Shown here: positions 47,601 to 60,100 of the stretch, one piece after another | Layout: each line of letters opens with the position of its first letter | How positions within the stretch are numbered: the first letter of the stretch is position 1 | Assembly (NCBI GenBank): GCA_964036275.1 | Contig: OZ038433.1 | Coordinates: forward strand, 46,367,097 to 46,431,096 | DNA: 64,000 nt | Source of the DNA: Litoditis marina | Lineage: Eukaryota; Nematoda; Chromadorea; Rhabditida; Rhabditidae | Reading direction: 5' to 3' | The notes under the pieces: generated by a model | Told to the model about the DNA's origin: nothing | Databases searched by the model: none | What the model saw: the letters and a program-made list of their open reading frames with translations, nothing else | Translations under genes and position numbers: made by a program

Positions 47601-50456
47601 CAGAACTCAGAAATGTGCTATGACAAAGTGCACGATGCCTCATTAGAATGCCATATATACGATTTACGTGATTTACGTATTCAATTGACTTCTAGTGTAG
47701 ATGTTTCAGGGGTTGTTACACTTCCATCTGGGTTCATTGACTTTGACTAAATACTAAAAACATTTATTTTTAAAGAAATGCGAATAATTTAGGAAGCGAG
47801 AAACTAACGTATGTTCTATAAGAGGGAAAAACTCAGAATTGCTCTGCATTTAGCCTTATAGGTTTTCCTCTGCGAATTGAGCTATGTAGGACCTGTGCAA
47901 GACTATACTGGCTGTCTGATCCTAACCTGAGTCTCCTCAACCTATGCTATAGTTAATTGCACAGTCACGTGAAACATGTTAAACACAGCAAAACTCAGAA
48001 AAGTGCAATGAAAAAGTGCACGATTCATCGTTAGACTGCTATATTTGCGTGACTATTCAATTTACTTTTCTTCGCTCTTACATTGTGTGATACAGCGATA
48101 TGGTGTATGTTGTCCCATCTCTCTGTGTTTGTAGTTGCTTGCCGGTTGAAATACGAAAAATAGAGCTTGTTTCGAGATCAAACTACAACATAGGTTCGAT
48201 AATTATTGTTTCAGTCTGAATGATCCGACCCTCCGTGTGCCCGAATCGTACAATCCCGCCGACCATGCCATTGCCAAACTGTCGATTGCGCCCGCGACCA
48301 AGGAGAAGGATATCGAACAGATTAAGGTACGATCATATCCCACAACTAGTGTTCTGAGACCTAGTTAACTATAGGAAAGTACCAAACCTTTGTTTTAGTT
48401 TCATTTCGAGAGACGAATTTCCACCAAAAACGAATCAAACCAAAATTTATTCACGTCGCTTTGTTACGAGGCGGTCTTCATCAAACATGTCACAAACCTT
48501 TGTTGAAGCAGCTTCTCGTGAGTTTTTATTTGTCCCTTTTCTTCATAGAAGACTTCATGTCGGATTATCAATGCTCTTACGGCATTGATCCAGTGACATG
48601 CGATGAACTTCTGGAGAGAGAGAGAGGAAGAGACTTGCTTGAGAGCTGAGGCCGTATGCATGAAACATCCCGGGCCGGGTCGGGGAGCTAACCCGAGCTA
48701 AATTAATAGCTCGGGATAGCATCCCAACGCGGCCCGGGATGTTTCTTGCATACGGCCTCAGCTTCATTAGCATTAGGCGATGAGTGTTCTGACACTCAAA
48801 CTATAGGGAAAGACCAAACCTTTGTTTAAGTTTGATCTCGGGACGAATCTCGACAGAAAACCGGAGTCAAATTACAACCACAACGTATCCCGCTTTTATG
48901 ATCTGTGTTGGAAAGAGCCTTTACAAAAAGGGGGTAACTTTAGCAAAGACAGACAAATAGGATTAGTCTGCCTGGCTCTGCTGTGCCTTCGGTCGGATCC
49001 CGCTGCATTTTTGGCGCCGTTCAGTTGAGTTTGATGTGGCAAATGAATTCTGAACACATAATTTTATTCTGTCACAGTTAATTGCGGAAAACTACGAGAA
49101 GAGTGAAATGGGACAGGAGCTGAAGAAACTGGTCGAATCGAACAATGCCAACCCGGAAAATTCAGCTGGTGATGGAGGCAAGAAACAACGGTTTGTGTTC
49201 GGAACCCCGTGATAACTGAAGTGGCTAGTCTCAGCGTAGGCGCGCATAATAACCTGAATTGTAAAAAAAGTTCTTTCTACCATTTTTGCTAGTGTCCTAG
49301 CAAATGTGAAGAGCGTTTGTGATAGTTTCGAAAAAAGTCCATATTTGCCCTTCTTTACATGTTTTTTTTTCTCGGGACATAGTTTTTTTGCAGCTACGCG
49401 GCCTCTTTTCCGACCCAGATGAATGTGCTGTTCCGACGTGCGTTTCTGACGACTCTGAGAGATCCTCTCCTACTCAAAGTTCGCGTCATCCAAGTTGTGG
49501 TGAGTGCTGTAGTTACATTCCTCTTTTGTAGTTTGATCTTCATACACATCACAATTTCTTTATTTATAAGAACTCGATTGGGTTTTCACTACATACACGG
49601 TGGAAGCAAACTGAAAACGCTTTTATTATTCTTTTTATTATTACATTTATTTCATTTCCAGTAGACGGCAGTCATAATTGCGATAGTGAATCAATAAGTT
49701 ATATATATTTCTATGTTATATTTAGTTTGTTCAAATTAAGAACGGTGTAATGTTTCATGTTACCTATATTTCCAGCTGACTGCCGTCATAATTGGCATTG
49801 TCAACTGGAATACCCCGCTGGTGGGACCGGCGATTCAGAATCTAGAAGGGGTCATGTATAACACGGCCAGAGACATGAACTTCCTCTTCATTTTCCCCTC
49901 TATCAATGTGCGTTTTTTGGGTTTTAGCAATTCATTGTACTTACTCTTTTTATGTCTCTTCTTTCTCCCTCTCTCTATATTTCTCTGCCCTTTTCCATCT
50001 ATAAGTATGGATTGAGTGAAAAAAAAACGCTAGAGAAACTCATATAAGTCACCCAAGATGCCTTGGTGAACGTACCAAGCCTGTAGACCATTTGTGAATT
50101 TATCAGTTTCTTTCTGATACTCTTTTTTTCTTTTTTCCCCCCTTCTCTTTTTTATCTCTTTTTCTCTCATCTCATTCTCTTTCCAGGTGATAACGAGTGA
50201 GCTGCCAGTCTTCATGAGAGAACACAAGGGCCGTATCTACTCGGTGGAGAGCTACTATCTTTCCAAGTCATTGGCAGAAGTCAGTTTCTCGCATCAGAAT
50301 CAGAATACCTCGAAATAACACTGCACCAGTGTTTCAACTGGTGTAGATGAATGACAACATAATGATCACCTATTATATGAGCCAGAACGTCTCAGGACTT
50401 TATGTTTGAGAAAACGCAGGGATAAAAAGCAGGAGATACCAACGATACCAAGTAAC

Positions 50457-50487
<31 letters not shown>

Positions 50488-53066
50488 GGAGAGAAAGAGA
50501 TTATTGTGCTTTGCGGATAAAACTATAGAACTAGGTCATTTCCTACTTTTCAGTTGCCCCAGTATTGTGTCCTCCCTCTGGCCTACTCTGCTATCGTCTA
50601 CTGGACCACTGGTAAGTACGCTGAAATGTTTCATGAATACTTTGATACGAGTAGACGGAAATCGTATTAGTTAACGAACAATAGTCACGCTTTTTGATCT
50701 AAACGAGACGTAAGGAAAATTTGTCCGATTTCATTGAATTGAGTTGAGAAGTCGCCTCCTACTTTTTATAGACACTTTTTTAAACGTTTCCTTAATATTC
50801 TCAACGGAATATTCAAACGCTAAAGTATATCTTCCGCCTACTAGTTACAGAACCACGCCATGTTTAGAATACCAATATTTTGTATAAGTATTTTATAATG
50901 TATAACATTTGTATAATGATATAATATTTTGTGACCACTCAAGAGAACAAGGAATTTCAGGTCTGTGGAGAGCTGCAACTAACTTTGCCATCTTCTGTGC
51001 CGTCTGCACCCTCCTCACTCAGAATGCTATTTCTGTCGGTCAGTTGGAAGTGAAACATTCGAGTGAAGTAAGAGTTGATCATAGCTTCACTCAGCGGTGA
51101 AAAAGCTAAATTTTCGCTGGGAATTAGTCATTGTAAAGTGCCTTTGTATACGGTAGAAGTCATAATAGAAAAGATTCGAATTATACATGGTTCCCTCTTC
51201 TCAGAGTTGGTATATAGTCGCCATTTTCCCCATAAAGACAGCAGAGGGTTCAATTGATTGAGCGATGCGGGGCGAGCGGTCGTTGGTTACTTACTTGCCA
51301 ACAGGCTTTCTGTCCCATATTAATGATATTAAGTTTATTGCGCATACATTACAGAGCACAAATACTAAAAGTACATTTCTTGTTTACACGATGTCACAGA
51401 ATGTTAATCATCCTGTTATTTTCAGCGTACGCGGGTGCGTGTGTGTTTGGGGACGAGGGGATGGCGGTTACTTTTCTGCCAATGATCATTCTACCCATGT
51501 TGGTATTCGGAGGATTCTATATCAACATCCAGAACATTCCCTCCTACCTGAGGCCCATCTCACATCTTTCCTGGTTCAAATACGGCTTTGAGGCACTGCA
51601 AATCAATCAGTGGAGAACGGTTTGTTCGGTTTATCTAAAGTCGAGTAAAAGTGGGCATATTTTCCAATGTGAGTCACTGATATGAGTACGTAGCTAGAAG
51701 ATCCCTGCCCCTTCATCCCATCCTGCGTCTCTCGCTCAGCCTCACTATTTCTCGTCTCTTACATCCCGGCGGGATGTAGGAGCAGAGAAATAGCGTATGT
51801 TCGAGGAGACTCAGGATGGGATGAAGGCGCCGGGATGTTCTAATCTATGGTGATAACTCGGCGGTCATGAGATTTCAATGACAAACGCTTGCGCTCACAC
51901 TCCCACTCTAGATGACCGCATTCATACCTTTCACGTCGACGTACACGCGTATAAGAAACCGTATACGACTAATGATAACGTGCTAATTTCTAGCCTCGAC
52001 AGTGATGCATAATTCCACTCTAATAGAACTGTAATTTTTTTGTAAATCCCTGAATTTTCTTCATTTTCATATAAACCGTTTTTCACAACTCCTAAAGTTG
52101 ATCAGAATCATGTTTATTATTTTTTTGGTGTACCACCTTCTTTAACGCCAGCGTTGATAGTGAAGAAAACATGCGTATTGATTTAGTTGGGCGTTAACAC
52201 CGTCCGGAAAAATTCAGGAAACGTTTAAAAGAGTGTCTATAAAAAAATTGTTCTACGCCGACGTTAAAGGTTGAGCCCCAAGCCCAATTTTGTTTGAATC
52301 CTTGCTATATTTTCCTTCATTCCAGGCAGTTCATATTCCTGGCTGTACCGGACGGCTGTCGGCCGGGAACAATACCGACTTCTGTCCCAGTGAAGATGGA
52401 CCGGGTAGGTTCATTCGTATATTGTAATTGCATGTAATACTTTGTGCGCGTAACAGAGTAACCTTTTTCTTCTCAACTTTTATCTCCATTTACCCATTTT
52501 GAGTGCCACATACTATGTGAAAGTCACGTGTTAAATTCTATATATTGCAACCTTGGTTCGCTTTACAATACCGCTGTTGTTGATAAGTTGTTGTGTCCGA
52601 GTTGCAGCTCGATTTGTAGTTTGACAGTATTTATCTGCAAAATATCCAAGTACAAGTACACCAGAGGGAAATTCCACAACCTCTAATTTCGGTAACCCAA
52701 CCAGTTAACCGTAAACCGGTTGTAAAGTTATCCATATAACCGTTTATCTAATAACCCTTGAGCTACCCTTTTTCCAACGTCTTTTCAGTGAAATTCGTGG
52801 TTAATAAAAGTGTTGAATTCGTGAACTCATGAATTCGGCTAACTGGCGCGGTTAACGAAAAACTCGCATAAATAAAGAGTTCTCCCACACCAGATTTATG
52901 TTTTTTCTCACTTAAACGTCCCTATTCATTTTGTTTAGGTCTGCTTCGTAAACGTGGAATGGATGGCTCGCTGCTTGTCAACATACTAGTATTATCAGTG
53001 TTTTTCGTCGGATACAGAGTTATCGGTCTAATTGCTCTTATATTAAGAACAAAGTTTGCGAAATAA
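41621..53066 (+). CDS. ABCG/White-type half-transporter, 20 exons
   Basis: Exons: 41621-41668, 42395-42452, 42836-42937, 43222-43331, 43689-43817, 44406-44498, 44955-45032, 45307-45378, 46989-47083, 47474-47545, 48215-48326, 49078-49190, 49394-49499, 49776-49907, 50187-50279, 50554-50611, 50961-51038, 51426-51619, 52326-52404, 52939-53066. The total of 1950 nt gives 649 aa, in frame. The ATPase domain comes first, as in all ABCG proteins: Walker [10 protein letters not shown] (84-92), Q-loop YVQQ (about 131), signature ISIGEKKRL (193-201), Walker [12 protein letters not shown] (DE 217-218) and H-loop H250. Six membrane helices follow in exons 13-20, including [10 protein letters not shown] and INQWR. 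Members export sterols, pigment precursors or xenobiotics as dimers; the substrate is unknown here. An AATAAA overlaps the stop codon. Closest recalled relatives are nematode WHT proteins. Confidence 0.95.
41813..42060. mobile_element. Family G-like ggtaacc repeat (ABCG intron 1)
   Basis: Repeated aggtaacctaaccc and caaccggttggtcacctg words with inverted relations. It is related in word content to 34680 and 52690. Confidence 0.5.
42242..42364. mobile_element. Hairpin MITE family B, copy 5 (ABCG intron 1)
   Basis: The left TTAA is intact and the right end has decayed. It ends about 30 nt before the exon 2 acceptor. Confidence 0.83.
43855..44045. mobile_element. Family H repeat, copy 1 (ABCG intron 5)
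   Basis: Shares about 100 bp (core caacgaccgctcgccccgca, then ctctgctgtctttatgggga) with an inverted copy at 51190-51300 in the same gene. Confidence 0.75.
44092..44165. mobile_element. Family C foldback element (ABCG intron 5)
   Basis: Begins cttgtagtttgatctttg and ends in a decayed complement gggatccaactataaatac. A G run of about 18 follows at 44338. Confidence 0.6.
45942..46198 (-). mobile_element. TIR element family I with tRNA-like segment, copy 2 (ABCG intron 8)
   Basis: The ends are ctatagtgtgtgccaa and its inverted relative ttggcaaccactata. On the minus strand an A box TAGCGCAATGG and a B-box-like GGTTGATTCC (one base short) lie about 45 nt apart. A 45-bp block (46017-46061) is tandemly duplicated at 46062-46106. 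Confidence 0.7.
47554..47699. mobile_element. Palindromic MITE family A, copy 6, 8 nt after ABCG exon 10
   Basis: The element starts tatacggttagtc eight bases after the exon 10/intron junction (47545|47546). Confidence 0.85.
47947..48075. mobile_element. Palindromic MITE family A, copy 7 (ABCG intron 10)
   Basis: Same orientation as copy 6 and in the same intron. Confidence 0.82.
48085..48192. mobile_element. Family C foldback element abutting family A copy 7
   Basis: ctctgtgtttgtagttgctt faces gagatcaaactacaacatag. It ends about 20 nt before the exon 11 acceptor. Confidence 0.65.
48646..48762. mobile_element. GC-rich hairpin MITE family E, copy 1 (ABCG intron 11)
   Basis: Almost perfect inverted repeat. 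The ends read gctgaggccgtatgca, followed by gaaacatcccgggcc. The centre contains cccgagct/agctcggg. A direct repeat of family C type (ccaaacctttgttt at about 48388 and 48813) flanks it. Confidence 0.85.
49655..49696 (+). pseudogene. Decayed duplicate of ABCG exon 14 start
   Basis: atttccag followed by a segment whose conceptual peptide [10 protein letters not shown] closely resembles [10 protein letters not shown] of true exon 14 (49776). It is preceded and followed by in-frame stops, so it cannot be spliced in as coding sequence. Confidence 0.7.
50456..50500. repeat. GA-rich simple repeat
   Basis: Interrupted (GA)n in ABCG intron 15. Confidence 0.88.
51190..51305. mobile_element. Family H repeat, copy 2 (inverted)
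   Basis: Reverse complement of the core of the copy at 43855, in intron 17. Confidence 0.75.
51690..51847. mobile_element. Hairpin MITE family D, copy 2 (ABCG intron 18)
   Basis: Arms gctagaagatccctgcccct and its complement, with the hairpin apex tcccggcgggatgta well preserved. Confidence 0.85.
52690..52865. mobile_element. Family G repeat, copy 2 (ABCG intron 19)
   Basis: ccagttaaccgtaaaccggt and ggttaacgaaaa are shared with 34680-34830. Confidence 0.55.
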
Positions 53067-54164
53067 ATGACGTTTATTGCATGTGTATCATAAAACTTGT
53101 GTGTATACTGTGTTCATTCCACTCATTGAATTCGACTCAGAAAAACACAGAAAAATCAATTATCGTTCTGCCATTATCACTACTTAACAACCTTTTCATT
53201 TTGTAATGTTTTCATTTCTAATTGGGTAGCTTGAAAATTTGCGTGAATTTGCGTGAAAATTTATCGATATTGTATGATTAGCGATAAATGTCATAGAATT
53301 TCACGTTTTAGGATTCAGTTTCGATATTTTATTCGCACGGATACATAAATGCAGTAAATTCACCGAGGAGCAGTTGAGTGGTTATTTGTACTGTGTACAA
53401 CAATCAAGTGGCATCAAAACTACTCGAACTTGGAGCATATCAAATCGTAAACAATTGTATTAGTTTTCTCGTTAGCTTCCAAATTCCTTTTGACACAGAA
53501 ATGTATTTTCATACACGATTTCCAATTTTAAAGTAGAAGTTCATGGTAGTTTTGTTGTTACGTAGACCACATGGGGGCTATTTCACGTTCAAATGTCAGC
53601 GTTTTGAAAAAAACTACAGAATGAAAATGAACATTGGAATTGTAATTGTGCCAGAAAGTCGTTCTGTGATCATTTTATTCATTCAGAAAGATACAAACAT
53701 AACAGAGTGAGGTATTTAAAAACGAATATGTTTTCAGTTGCACCACTTAGTTAGAGGAAAATAAGAAATTGTTGTTCAAACGCACAGTCACGCGTAAAAT
53801 GTGAAAATGTTAGATACTCTTTGATTGGTGTTCAATTTCTGTGCTAGTCTATGTTATGCTTAGTTTCCCGGAAACTAAAAAAAAAGTACGCTGAAATGTA
53901 CATTTATATTCGCTAGGTGTGTGTTTATAATGAATGCATTTCTTATTTTGATCAAGCGAGCAGACTCACTCGGTTTATGAGTGAAGAAAATATACATTCC
54001 AGCCACTTTTTCAATGTTCACCATCAGACCTATATTCGTAAAAACGTTTCGATGAATTAGAATTGTGGCACCTCAATGTGAGGTTACTACAATGAGACTA
54101 GGCCGGTCGCACTATGAATTAACAAACAATACTGATTTTAAGATCACTCGAATGTTTCACAGGT
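53067..54164. other. Convergent intergenic spacer
   Basis: Lies between the ABCG stop and the last exon of the minus-strand gene. It holds the 3' UTRs of both; a possible AATAAA on the minus strand is near 53675. No repeat family is recognised. Confidence 0.5.
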
Positions 54165-57100
54165 TCAGAAGAAGGATCTAGTGTGTTCTGGGGTACGAGC
54201 CACTTTGGGACGAGACCCAAATACTGCGATGTAGTCCTCGGCACTGAAAACCAACTACAATTGTCCTACAATTTTGTACAATCGGTCAGCCACGTTGAAG
54301 ACGAGAGAGTGTATAGGTCAGAGGTACGCAGACTGTCAGATACTGTCTACAGTTTTAACGACTTGCCTGCTCTCTTGTTTTTGTAGCACGAAATTCCTAA
54401 GGTTCGGTAATATATGTTTGTGACCGCCTTTTAGAACCTACATGACCGGTTTTTGAGTTGTAGTATGAAGTGAGATCAAAAACAATGTGAGCATAATGTT
54501 TTCGAAACGCACCAAAATGAAACTGCATTATACTGAAAAACAGAGTGATCGTGGATTGTGGATTCCTTTCTCTAGAACAACCTTTTGGAGTCGATCTTGA
54601 AATACGACCGTTCAACTTTTTTCGTAATGAAATTTATGTGAAGTTTGAATCGCTTGTTGATCAGAATATTACTCAAGTTTTGTGATAACTGCAGTGCCCG
54701 AAAATTCTCTAGAATGAAAATTTTGTCTTATCATCATCAAGAAAGTGACATATTGGATGCCTAAAACTGAGTTCATCTGAATGAAGTCGTGGAAACATTG
54801 AGGTGACGGATACCTGGTGTCATCCGGAATTCTTTGTGGCACATGTTCTTTGATGGGAGTTTCCACAGAAAGAGCTTCTTTCTCCGTCTCCGAGGGAGCT
54901 AGAAAACCAGCATATACTATTTTTTATTTCGTTTATTTTCTCTATATCCAGTATTTATTTTACACGTTTTTCACTTGGACTACAACGTATTAGTTACATT
55001 ACATAGCAGTTGCGTTCACACATCGAACTGTTTGGAAAATTCTAGTTTTCGTATGTTGTCGTTTAACTTGAGCCTACTTCTGGAGAAGGCGATTCTCTCG
55101 ACGGAAGCGGCCTTCTCACAGCCACGACGGGGGACGACGGGAGTCCGACTTCGGGTGGGGTGGCTGTGCGAGAAATCTCTCCTGGAACATACCGAATCTA
55201 GAAGGCAGTACTCAAAAACATCACGGTCTTTTCATTCCAACCTGCATCTCCTCGGACATAGTTTCTTTGCCATTACGAGATCTGCATGACTTGAGTAGAC
55301 TTTAGGAAATAAAAAAATTAAAAGGTGGAGGATTTTCTTACAAACTTTTAAACGGTTCAGTTGAATATACCTCAAGAGTTTTTGTTCATTTCTAAAGTAG
55401 TGCTCGATTCGCCTAAGACGAAGGCTGACGAATTAATGCGACCACACACGGTAATCAGTTAGAAAGCAAAACAGTTTTCCATTTCCAAGACAGCAATAAT
55501 ATTGAGTTTTAGTCTTGACTGGTGTAAAAGCACCAGAAAGCAATAGTATTTGCGTTTCGTTACATTAACGTTATCATGAATTTACCCAAATAAAGTTGTA
55601 GTAGATGAACACCCTTCAATGCTTACCTGACAGGCGGTTTTCTGCTTTCCATTCTGAGCCTGAAAAGATATAAAGTCTTCACGAAAATACAGTCAATGAA
55701 GAAATCATATGATTATAGACATAAACATTATAAAATGTCTTTTTTTCACCTGAGACGTTCCTTCTCTGCGGCCTCCTTCTTTTCACGCTCCCTCTCCTTC
55801 TCTAGCCTCTTCTCCTCTTCTTCTCGCGCTTTGGCAGCAGCATCCTGGGTCTTTCTATAGTCAAGAGCCCCTAAAACATTTCGAAACATCACAGTAAAAC
55901 ATTTTCTCAAAGTTCGAGCCTGATTTTTGTTGATTTCCATACTATTATACCAGAAGCAAGTCTGAACTACTATACTTCCCCTCAATGCCAAGTAGACTTC
56001 AGCAGCATGTCAATGAAATTCGTGAATTCTTCACAAAGTTTGGTTTTTGTGAGTACACGCCCTCAAAAACGACCCCTCCCCCCATTTTGTTGATACTCTG
56101 CCCAACCCTCTTCAAAGAGTCTCTGTACCAGAGTACGTATGCTAGAAGATCCCGGCACCTTCATCCTATCCTTCGTCTCTTGCTCTACCTCATTATTTCT
56201 CGTCTGTTACATCCCGACGGGATATAAGAGCAGAAAAATAGCGTATGTTTGAGGAGACGCAGGATAAAATAAAGGTGCTGGGATCTTCTAGCAGATGTAT
56301 CCGGAACTTCAGAGGGTAATGCTGAGACAATATGCGTCTCTATGGCGCGTACACCTTCTGAGGCCGTATGCATGAAACATCCCGGGCCGGGTTAGGATGC
56401 TATCCCGAGCTCTCTCCGGCTATTTCCCGGCCAATTCAAGTCGGGATAACATTCCAACCCGGCCCAGGATGTTTCATGCATACGGCAACTGCTCAAGAAA
56501 AGTTTGAGAAATGAACGATTCCAGTCAAAATGATAATGGGATAAAAATTTTAAGCATAGAGAGTTGCTGATTTTTCTTCACCTCTCAAGTGACCATTTCA
56601 TTCTAGTATACTATGGTATGCTACGAAAACCTTAGTTTCTTTCACCGTTCATCTCAATGTTTCATTTCAATGTGATATTGTCTTTGTTTGAACGGATCTC
56701 AATAGTTCGAACCATTGCAATGTGCAGATATAAATTAATGGACAATGACATTTTGGAAACATGAAGTCAATACATACAAGATGCGAAACAGATAGAGATA
56801 CAAAACACTTGAAGTTTGCACCCTGAGTTCACATCAGACTTCATTTCCAACATGGAACCTATCGCATTCACTTATTCTGTTAGGATGTTCGCTGTTCGAA
56901 TACATTTCGTCTATACTTCAAATTAAGGTTCAAAAAGTATTATTTTTCTAATACATTGTAATTTCCTAAGGATAGTTCTTTTCAGAGCTAGGAGATAGGA
57001 TATACTAGAAGTCAATTGAACAGTCATGTAAAGTTAGTATTCTAATGAGGTATCGTGCACTTTGTAATTGCACGTTTCCGAGTTCTGCTGTGTTCGACAT

Positions 57101-60100
57101 GTTTCACGTGATCGTGCTCTTGAGTAGCAGTATGACCATACCATCGGTGAGTCCGACTGGAAGCAGCAGTGGCTTCCTCCTGGCCGTTTCGATGACGAAT
57201 GTGTGGGTGGAGGCGGCGGTGCTAAGACGCGGTCCCACTCGTCCTCTTAAATGAATAAGTGAACATTATTTCACTTCATGAGTAAATTAAAACAACACGA
57301 CACCTAAGGCTGGACATGCTTTTGATAACATTCTGCGTCTCTCGAGATGCTATACTATTCCGCTTTTCCTCATATGGGACAAAAAAATATGAAAAGACAA
57401 CAGTCTAAGGGTGCTTTTTCTATGAAACCATTGACTCGTGAAAAGACAAAGTGTGTTTCTTTTTTGAACTCTAAAAAACCGAAGTTTGCAGAGCCATTCT
57501 GCCTCTTTGCCACACACAGGTTGACAAACAGGCCTAATCTTCCCTGACGTTGCAGCCTGCTCGGACGCGATATTTTAGGATGCACCAGTTTTTACATTCG
57601 ACTACCCCAAAACAAAGTGAAACTTTCAATCACAATCTGTACCACGTGAGTAGTAAATTGAGTAGAAACTTCGTGATTTTGATGGGAAGTTGTAGTTCTA
57701 AGGTAACTAGTAAGTTGAAAATGAGCAGAGATGTGAGTTGTACAGAGTAGATCGTCAGAATCGCATCATATAACTCACCGGCTACTCTTCATTGTATGCG
57801 TAGTTTTGACCGAATTGATGTGTCTCGGTACCTGACCTGGTACACAGGGCTGAAGGTCCAAACAACTCTAGAACAACATAACGGAATCAATCTTTTTTTT
57901 CATTCTACACTATTTTTTGCATTTAACTGAGCTTCAACTCACCAGGAAAGTTTTAACCATACACCATAAAGGTGTGACTAAACTATACTGTTAGTCAAAT
58001 GCACAGTCACGTGAAGCATGTTAAACACAGCAGAACTCAGAAACGTGCAATGACAAAGTGCACGACTCCTCATTAGAATGCCAATTTTACGTGACTCTTC
58101 AAATCACTTCAAGTATAGAAAAGGCCTTTTTTCGTTTTTTGTAGTTGCTATTTCCATGTGTAACCAAGGTGTATTCCGCAAAGAAACTGATCCGACCGGA
58201 TCTTTTTCGCAACACCGCGGTGAAGGATTTTCGATCCGGTCTCCAAGCAAGTGTTTACAATATCACTTTTTAGAGAACTGTTTCTGGTCGAGACTGATTT
58301 GAATCAAATAAACAGAAAAAGTAAAAAGTAACAAGCAAAACATTAATTCAGAGCAAAGTTCTTGAATGACTGAACTGATATTAGTTTATACTACCTATGG
58401 AGGTTATATCATTGATTGACTTGAAGTTACATCGTTTTCGTGTTTGCATGAATGTTTCAGGTAGTATTTATAAATGCTACCAACAACTGAGTTAATATGG
58501 CTTATTTCTCGTCGCAGATTGCGTAGTTGAGTAGGCAACTTTTTACTTGCCACGTCTTCCTTCATATAGCCTATAATTTTTTTTAAATTGTCTGACCTCT
58601 GACCGCATGAGCAGGGAGCAAGCTCACCCATATTAACTGTTGAGTCTACGATTCATCTGATACTTTGAATAGTGTGACTTTTATAGTTATATGAATAAAG
58701 TAAATAGCTAATTAACTACCAACCTCTCTCTGTGCCCTTCTTAGCAGGAGTCTGGCTCCACTCAACTCGTTGTGAGAGGGTCGCAGAGGATCCAACGAAT
58801 CCACCTCGTGTTCACAACTCGTTCCCATCTGAAGTTAAAACATTACAAAATCTATGATTGTACGTAAAATAAATGATAAATATATGCTTGTACAATCTTA
58901 ATGATTGTAAACATGACGTTCTTAATGATTGTAAAAATTTTATAGCCGTTTTAATCTTTATTTTCAACTTCGGTCGTTTGATTTGAATAGAATTGAACCA
59001 ATGACCTAACTTTCCTCAATGCACTACCCTACAAGGATTGTGTCAACTTTTCACGAACTGTTTTTTATGGGTATTTCTATTATCATTAACGATAAACTGT
59101 TACAGAACGTATTCCGATAATGGATCAACTCGCCGCATTCATGCCTACCTTATAACAAACATATGAAACACTCCACTGTCCTTATTGCGGTCCAAAAATG
59201 TATTAAAACATGTATGAGTATGTCGTGTTAGATTAGGTTAAATTTATCATCGTTCAGTTGAGCTGAGTTGAGAGTAGGTGTTTGAACATAGTTGAACTAA
59301 CTTTGTAATCTGATAAACCAGATTATCACCGGAAAAGTTCTGTTTCTCATGTAAACTTGCCTACTAAGGTTAATAAGCTACAATTTCAGAATCTGCCTTG
59401 CTATATATAGAGTGCCTGGTCATTAAAATGGTGGAAGTGCCGTTATTTTTCTGTAACTTCTCATAAGATCGCATTGATTGCTATGCTGCAATATAGAAAG
59501 TTCACTGTTGTTCATGACGTGTTCATGAGACTCTCATCAGAAAATCATATGAACTTCTGATGAGGTTGGACGGTTTTCTACGCCGTCAGATCTTATATTA
59601 TTCAATATTGTTCTACTCTAGTGCAATCTTTGCTGTGGTTCCTTTTCGCGTGGGTCCGTATCTTATAGTGGAAACTTTTGAAATTGCTATTGTTCGAATA
59701 TTATGTTTCCCGCCTATTTTCGTTGTTCCATAAAAACTGCTGGATGTGAATCTATCAGTGGAAGTTCATTCAGCATTTTCCCTGCAACCGCCGCGGCTTT
59801 CCGTGCTGCCCGCTCTCCGCAATTAGCGTGCTTTCTCGTCTCTCTGTTCGTCTGCCCCGCTCCTCTTTCCCATGCTCTCTCTTCTCTGTGTTCGTCTGAC
59901 GCCCTCCTCTTTTTATAGGCTGTCTCGTCCGTGCCAGGTTAAGCGCGGCAGAGCCAGGCACACGCGTCTTGTTCCGATAAAATGCGAAAAGCGGGAAACG
60001 CTTCGATTTAAATACCTGCACACCATACTTGCAGAAGACCAGAAAAAAGATATGAGAGTACTACTCTAAACGTACACAACGTAAACAAGCATCTTGCAAA

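Noticed and set aside
28657..53066. HYOU1 and ABCG as one operon
   Set aside because: Spacing of about 950 bp is far larger than the roughly 100 bp usual in nematode operons, and the functions are unrelated.
54170..54331. Clean-looking plus-strand exon antisense to the last exon of the minus-strand gene
   Set aside because: The minus-strand exon has a perfect acceptor, correct phase and a stop. The plus-strand stretch has no partner exons.
59541..59600. Second CTGATGA motif as a hammerhead
   Set aside because: No complementary stem followed by GAAA lies nearby.
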